DNA from: Candidatus Absconditabacterales bacterium
GTDB taxonomy: Bacteria; Patescibacteriota; Gracilibacteria; Absconditabacterales; Absconditicoccaceae
Length of the DNA: 9,167 nt
Assembly: GCA_937965925.1 (NCBI GenBank)
Contig: CALCME010000099.1
Span: 1 to 9,167 of the forward strand
Reading direction: 5' to 3'
Shown here: piece after piece, positions 6,557 through 9,167 of the stretch
How the letters are laid out: every line of letters begins with the position of its first letter
Position numbering within the stretch: the first letter of the stretch is position 1
Notes under the pieces: generated by a model
What the model was told of the DNA's origin: nothing
Database searches by the model: none
What the model saw: only the letters and a program-made list of their open reading frames with translations
Translations under genes and position numbers: made by a program

Positions 6557-8425
6557 ATGAAAAAATATCTTTTGATTGCGATATCTTGTTGATTATTGTT
6601 TTCTGCATGATATAAATTTTTGTTTCTTCCTCAGTATAGTACATTTAATGATACGTTAATTTCTGATTTACATGTTGTAAAAGCTTCATGATGTGAATGA
6701 AGAGGAGGAGATAGTGATGGAGATGGAGTGTGTGATATAGATGATAATTGTGAATGAACATCAAATCCAAGTCAAACTGATAGTGATGGAGATAGAATAT
6801 GAGATGCATGTGACTCTTGATGAGTAGTATCTAATCCTCCTTCTACACCAAGGAATCCATGTGATTGATTCTCATGTGGATCATGAAAAATTTGTAAATC
6901 TCCATCAGATGTTCCTTGATGTTATTGTATAAACGATAGAAATAACAATTGAATTTGTGATGAAAATGAGTCTTTACCACCTGCAAGATCTCCAATACCA
7001 TCGCTTCCAAAGCTATGTAATGATGCAACTGCATGTAATAATTGAGTAAGAGAGCAATGTTTCTATCCACAAAATTACGGATGCTGGACAGGAAAGAAAT
7101 ATTGTAGTTCAACTGATTGTCCGATTCAACCAAGTATACCAACTCCAACACCGCCAACACCAGTTCCAGTAGATCCATGTCATCGACAATGATGAGACAA
7201 TAATAGAAATGGAATCTGCGATAATGATGAAATTCAAACACCAACACCAATGCCTATTCCAACTCCTTGAGATTCATGTCATCAAGATAAAGGGAAGAGA
7301 TGTACAATAACAAACAGAACTACTCAAGGAATAGTTAATTGTAACTGAATTTGTGAATATGCTTGATGAGCATGATGTCATCAAGACCAATGAAAATCAT
7401 GTACTCTTGTTGATTGAATAAGTCAATGAAAAGTAGATTGTGATTGAAGGTGTCAGTGAACAATAATTTACAAACCAGAACCTACTCCACAACCTACTCC
7501 ACAACCAACACCGGAACCAACACCACAACCAATTCCAGTAGATCCATGTCATCGACAATGATGAGATTATGATTGAGATGGAGTTTGTCAATATACTGAC
7601 AACTGTCCGTGAGTAGCAAATTCGAATCAGAAAGATAGAGATTCTAATGGGATATGAGATGCATGTGACATTTTAGTCGTACCATGACCTATTATACCAA
7701 TACCACTTCCATCACCAGATCAAAGACGAGAACCGACTCCTGTTCCAGTAATTCAGCCAACACCAGCACCTATTCCATGACCAAGAGACGAATGTCACCG
7801 ACAATGATGAGATAGTGATAGAGATTGAGTATGTCAAGCATATGATAACTGTCCTTGAGTAAGAAATACGAATCAAGCAGATAGAGATTGGAATTGAATT
7901 TGAGATGCATGTGATATTCTGGTTGTTCCAACTCCTACATACCCAACTCCAGATTATAGACAGCAACCTTCACCTGTTCCTCCTGCAAATCCTTATTCAC
8001 AATGGTCAGATCCTAGACCATGAACACAACCAGGAGCTGATTGAATTTGTGGGGCTACTTCATGAACATGTTTAGGTGGATGAACTGTTTCTAGATATAT
8101 TAATAACAGATGCGGTCAGCTCGACACTCGATATTGTACCTGACCTACCAATGTGAAACTGTATTGTTCATCGTTGGAAAGGTGTTCTGTGAATTATAAG
8201 TCTCCGCCACAGAATTGATCTCCTAGTTATTTACAGCCTCCTCAAGCAGATCCCGTTCCTATACCGTTACCAAGACCATATGTGCCACCTTATCAACAAC
8301 CATCATATAATGCTTGAAACAATACTAATAACTCACAAGTGTGATGATGAAGAACAAAAGGTTGATATTTGTGTAACCCTTGATTTGCACCAAATGAATA
8401 TTGAGGATGTAAAAAGTTGTGGTAA
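6557..8425 (+). CDS. secreted or membrane-anchored Cys-rich protein with thrombospondin type 3 repeats (622 aa)
   Basis: The N-terminus MKKYLLIAISCGLLFSAGYK is a signal or anchor segment, followed by a conserved spacer ending VKAS. Three TSP3-type calcium-binding blocks (DxDxDGVCxxxDNC...N.NQxDxDxxGIGDACD) lie at 52-86, 337-371 and 419-453. Single calcium-loop halves occur at 126-138 and 214-225. Two Cys-rich units with pattern CHQDxGKxCT...QGxVxCxGxC lie at 241-267 and 274-300. Pro/Thr-rich linkers (about 192-206, 228-238, 307-329, 372-410, 456-476, 560-582) separate the blocks, as in extended stalk proteins. A Cys-rich C-terminal part (about 496-622) is unrecognised. No LPxTG or autotransporter domain is seen. 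TSP3 repeats fold around Ca2+, so an extracellular adhesive or structural role is likely but inferred. About fifty glycines are TGA. It starts at ATG 6557 (no Shine-Dalgarno) and ends at TAA. Confidence 0.85.
6692..6814 (+). repeat. 123-bp TSP3 block, copy 1
   Basis: Encodes CEGRGGDSDGDGVCDIDDNC...IGDACD (residues 46-86). It is nearly identical in DNA to the blocks at 8654-8776 and 8813-8935 in the next gene, differing by only a few bases, mostly silent. Confidence 0.9.
7164..7197 (+). repeat. 34-bp direct repeat in the first TSP3 gene, copy 1
   Basis: Encodes the end of a Pro-rich linker plus PVDPCHRQGG. An identical 34-base copy lies at 7533-7566 in the same gene, marking internal duplication of the linker-plus-calcium-loop unit. 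Confidence 0.8.
7533..7566 (+). repeat. 34-bp direct repeat in the first TSP3 gene, copy 2
   Basis: Identical to 7164-7197. Here it leads into a full TSP3 block (residues 337-371), whereas copy 1 leads into a half-block with a single calcium loop. Confidence 0.8.
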
Positions 8426-8457
8426 CATATAAAGCTATTATACTGGGGTGAAATCTA

Positions 8458-8485
8458 TTGACAAAACGCGATAATAATGTAAAAA
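8458..8485 (+). promoter_or_regulatory. promoter of the second TSP3-repeat protein
   Basis: -35 TTGACA (8458-8463), 16-base spacer, -10 TAAAAA (8480-8485), in the same context CTATTGACAAAA...TAATAAT as the promoter at 6490-6517. The -10 overlaps the left arm of the terminator hairpin; a start near 8492 would give a leader of only about 24 bases. Confidence 0.5.
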
Positions 8486-8512
8486 GATACTACACTTTAG
8501 TAGTATCTTTTT
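8481..8512. terminator. rho-independent terminator between the two TSP3 genes
   Basis: A perfect 13-bp stem, AAAAAGATACTAC (8481-8493) with GTAGTATCTTTTT (8500-8512), six-base loop. It is flanked by A- and T-runs, so it could act in both directions. It ends the first TSP3 gene's transcript, and the next ATG is only 3 bases further on. Confidence 0.85.
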
Positions 8513-8515
8513 CTT

Positions 8516-9167
8516 ATGAAAAAATATCTCTTCATATTAGTCTCAATATTCTGATTTTTCTTTGGTGTGTATAAGTTTCTTATATTACCTCAATATATAA
8601 TATATAATGATAGTTTGCTCAATAATGAAATCCATATTGTAAAAGCTTCCTGATGTGAATGAAGAGGAGGAGATAGTGATGGAGATGGCGTGTGTGATAT
8701 AGATGATAACTGTGAATGAACATCTAATCCAAGTCAAACTGATAGTGATGGAGATAGAATATGAGATGCGTGTGACTCTGCCTGATGATGAACAGCTCCA
8801 CCTAGTGGCCCTTGTGAATGAAGAGGAGGAGATAGTGATGGAGATGGAGTGTGTGATATAGATGATAACTGTGAATGAACATCAAATCCAAATCAATCTG
8901 ACAGTGATGGTGACAGAATATGAGATGCGTGTGATACAGTTTCTGTACAGACATGTGAAGAAAGATGATTATGTGGAGGAGAAAATACAAGTGGATGTAC
9001 AAATAAGAAAACATGTTATAATGGAGAAATAACATGTGGGATATGCCCAGAAAGACCAAAGACATGTGAAGAAAGATGATTATGTGGAGGAGAAAATACA
9101 AGTGGATGTACAAATAAGAAAACATGTTATAATGGAGAAACAACATGTGGAACATGTCCATGAAGAC
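8516..9167 (+). CDS. Cys-rich protein with thrombospondin type 3 repeats, paralogue of the preceding gene, 3' end missing
   Basis: 217 codons are visible and the frame is still open at the window end. The N-terminus (MKKYLFILVSIFGFFFGVYK...LPQY...IHIVKAS) aligns closely with that of the gene at 6557, so both share the same anchor and spacer. Two TSP3 calcium-binding blocks follow (47-87 and 100-140), separated by a short Gly/Pro linker (SAGGGTAPPSGP). Then come two tandem 37-residue units with six cysteines each (146-182 and 183 onward), starting TCEERGLCGGENTSGCTNKK. I do not recognise that unit as a named domain. The likely location is the cell surface, with Ca2+ binding by the TSP3 part. 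The strong similarity to copy 1 and the matching promoter point to recent tandem gene duplication. TGA codons are read as Gly throughout. It starts at ATG 8516, directly after the terminator, with no Shine-Dalgarno. Confidence 0.85.
8654..8776 (+). repeat. 123-bp TSP3 block, copy 2
   Basis: Second copy of the block at 6692-6814, encoding the same peptide with only a few base changes. It sits at the same place after the N-terminal anchor. Confidence 0.9.
8813..8935 (+). repeat. 123-bp TSP3 block, copy 3
   Basis: Third copy, 36 bases after copy 2 and in frame. Amino-acid changes from copy 2 are limited to the SNPSQTDSD region, which becomes SNPNQSDSD. Confidence 0.9.
8951..9061 (+). repeat. 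111-bp tandem repeat (37-aa six-Cys unit), copy 1
   Basis: Encodes a 37-residue unit with cysteines at protein positions 147, 153, 161, 167, 174 and 177. The next unit starts immediately afterwards. Confidence 0.9.
9062..9167 (+). repeat. 111-bp tandem repeat, copy 2, cut by the window end
   Basis: The first ~78 bases match copy 1 at every position I compared; differences appear only near the end (ITCGICPER versus TTCGTCPGR). More units may follow beyond the window. Confidence 0.88.

Noticed and set aside
6843..7250. 135-residue minus-strand open frame opposite the first TSP3 gene
   Set aside because: Low-complexity His/Tyr/Leu-rich translation of the antisense of a Pro/Gly/Asp-rich repeat gene; no independent start signals or known motifs.
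829..8425. Cluster of pseudogenes with many premature stop codons
   Set aside because: All interruptions are TGA, the frame never shifts, and TGA sits at conserved glycines. Reassignment explains everything.
8802..9161. 119-residue minus-strand frame with internal repeats
   Set aside because: Its repeats are the antisense of the TSP3 and six-Cys repeats on the plus strand.
8951..9167. CRISPR-like direct repeats
   Set aside because: The units are head-to-tail, in frame, 111 bases long and without spacers; they are protein repeats.

Overview
The window reads as a chromosomal piece of a Candidate Phyla Radiation bacterium of the Absconditabacteria (SR1) / Gracilibacteria (BD1-5) type, in which UGA encodes glycine (translation table 25). 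With the standard code every sizeable gene breaks into fragments. With TGA read as Gly and only TAA/TAG as stops, the plus strand resolves into long, recognisable proteins. The clearest proof is the pilus ATPase P-loop, where two invariant glycines are both TGA. The DNA is AT-rich, intergenic gaps are short, and most genes lack a convincing Shine-Dalgarno sequence.

Layout. Minus strand, 1-453: the N-terminal end of a PLP-dependent diaminopimelate/ornithine decarboxylase-like gene, preceded by an unrecognised 98-residue protein. Bases 454-828 are a divergent intergenic region with a strong terminator-type hairpin, a CIRCE-like HrcA operator and a promoter. Plus strand from 829: GrpE co-chaperone, a Bax-inhibitor-1 family membrane protein, a LytR-CpsA-Psr (LCP) envelope protein, and an SPFH/stomatin membrane protein. 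A terminator at 4793-4824 separates these from a PilB/GspE-type assembly ATPase at 4842-6425. The last third holds two related cysteine-rich, membrane-anchored proteins with calcium-binding thrombospondin type 3 repeats. The first is complete (622 aa) and the second runs off the window.

Themes. The left plus-strand group concerns protein folding and membrane/envelope homeostasis (GrpE, BI-1, LCP, SPFH), with GrpE apparently under HrcA/CIRCE heat-shock control. The right part looks like a cell-surface module: a type IV pilus motor followed by two secreted or anchored repeat proteins with matching promoters. The relatives of this lineage studied so far live attached to other bacteria, so a role of the pilus and the Ca2+-binding proteins in host contact is plausible, but that is inference. 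The repeat proteins show recent block duplication at the DNA level, including a nearly identical 123-bp block in three copies and a 111-bp tandem repeat. No tRNA, rRNA, CRISPR array or insertion sequence was seen.
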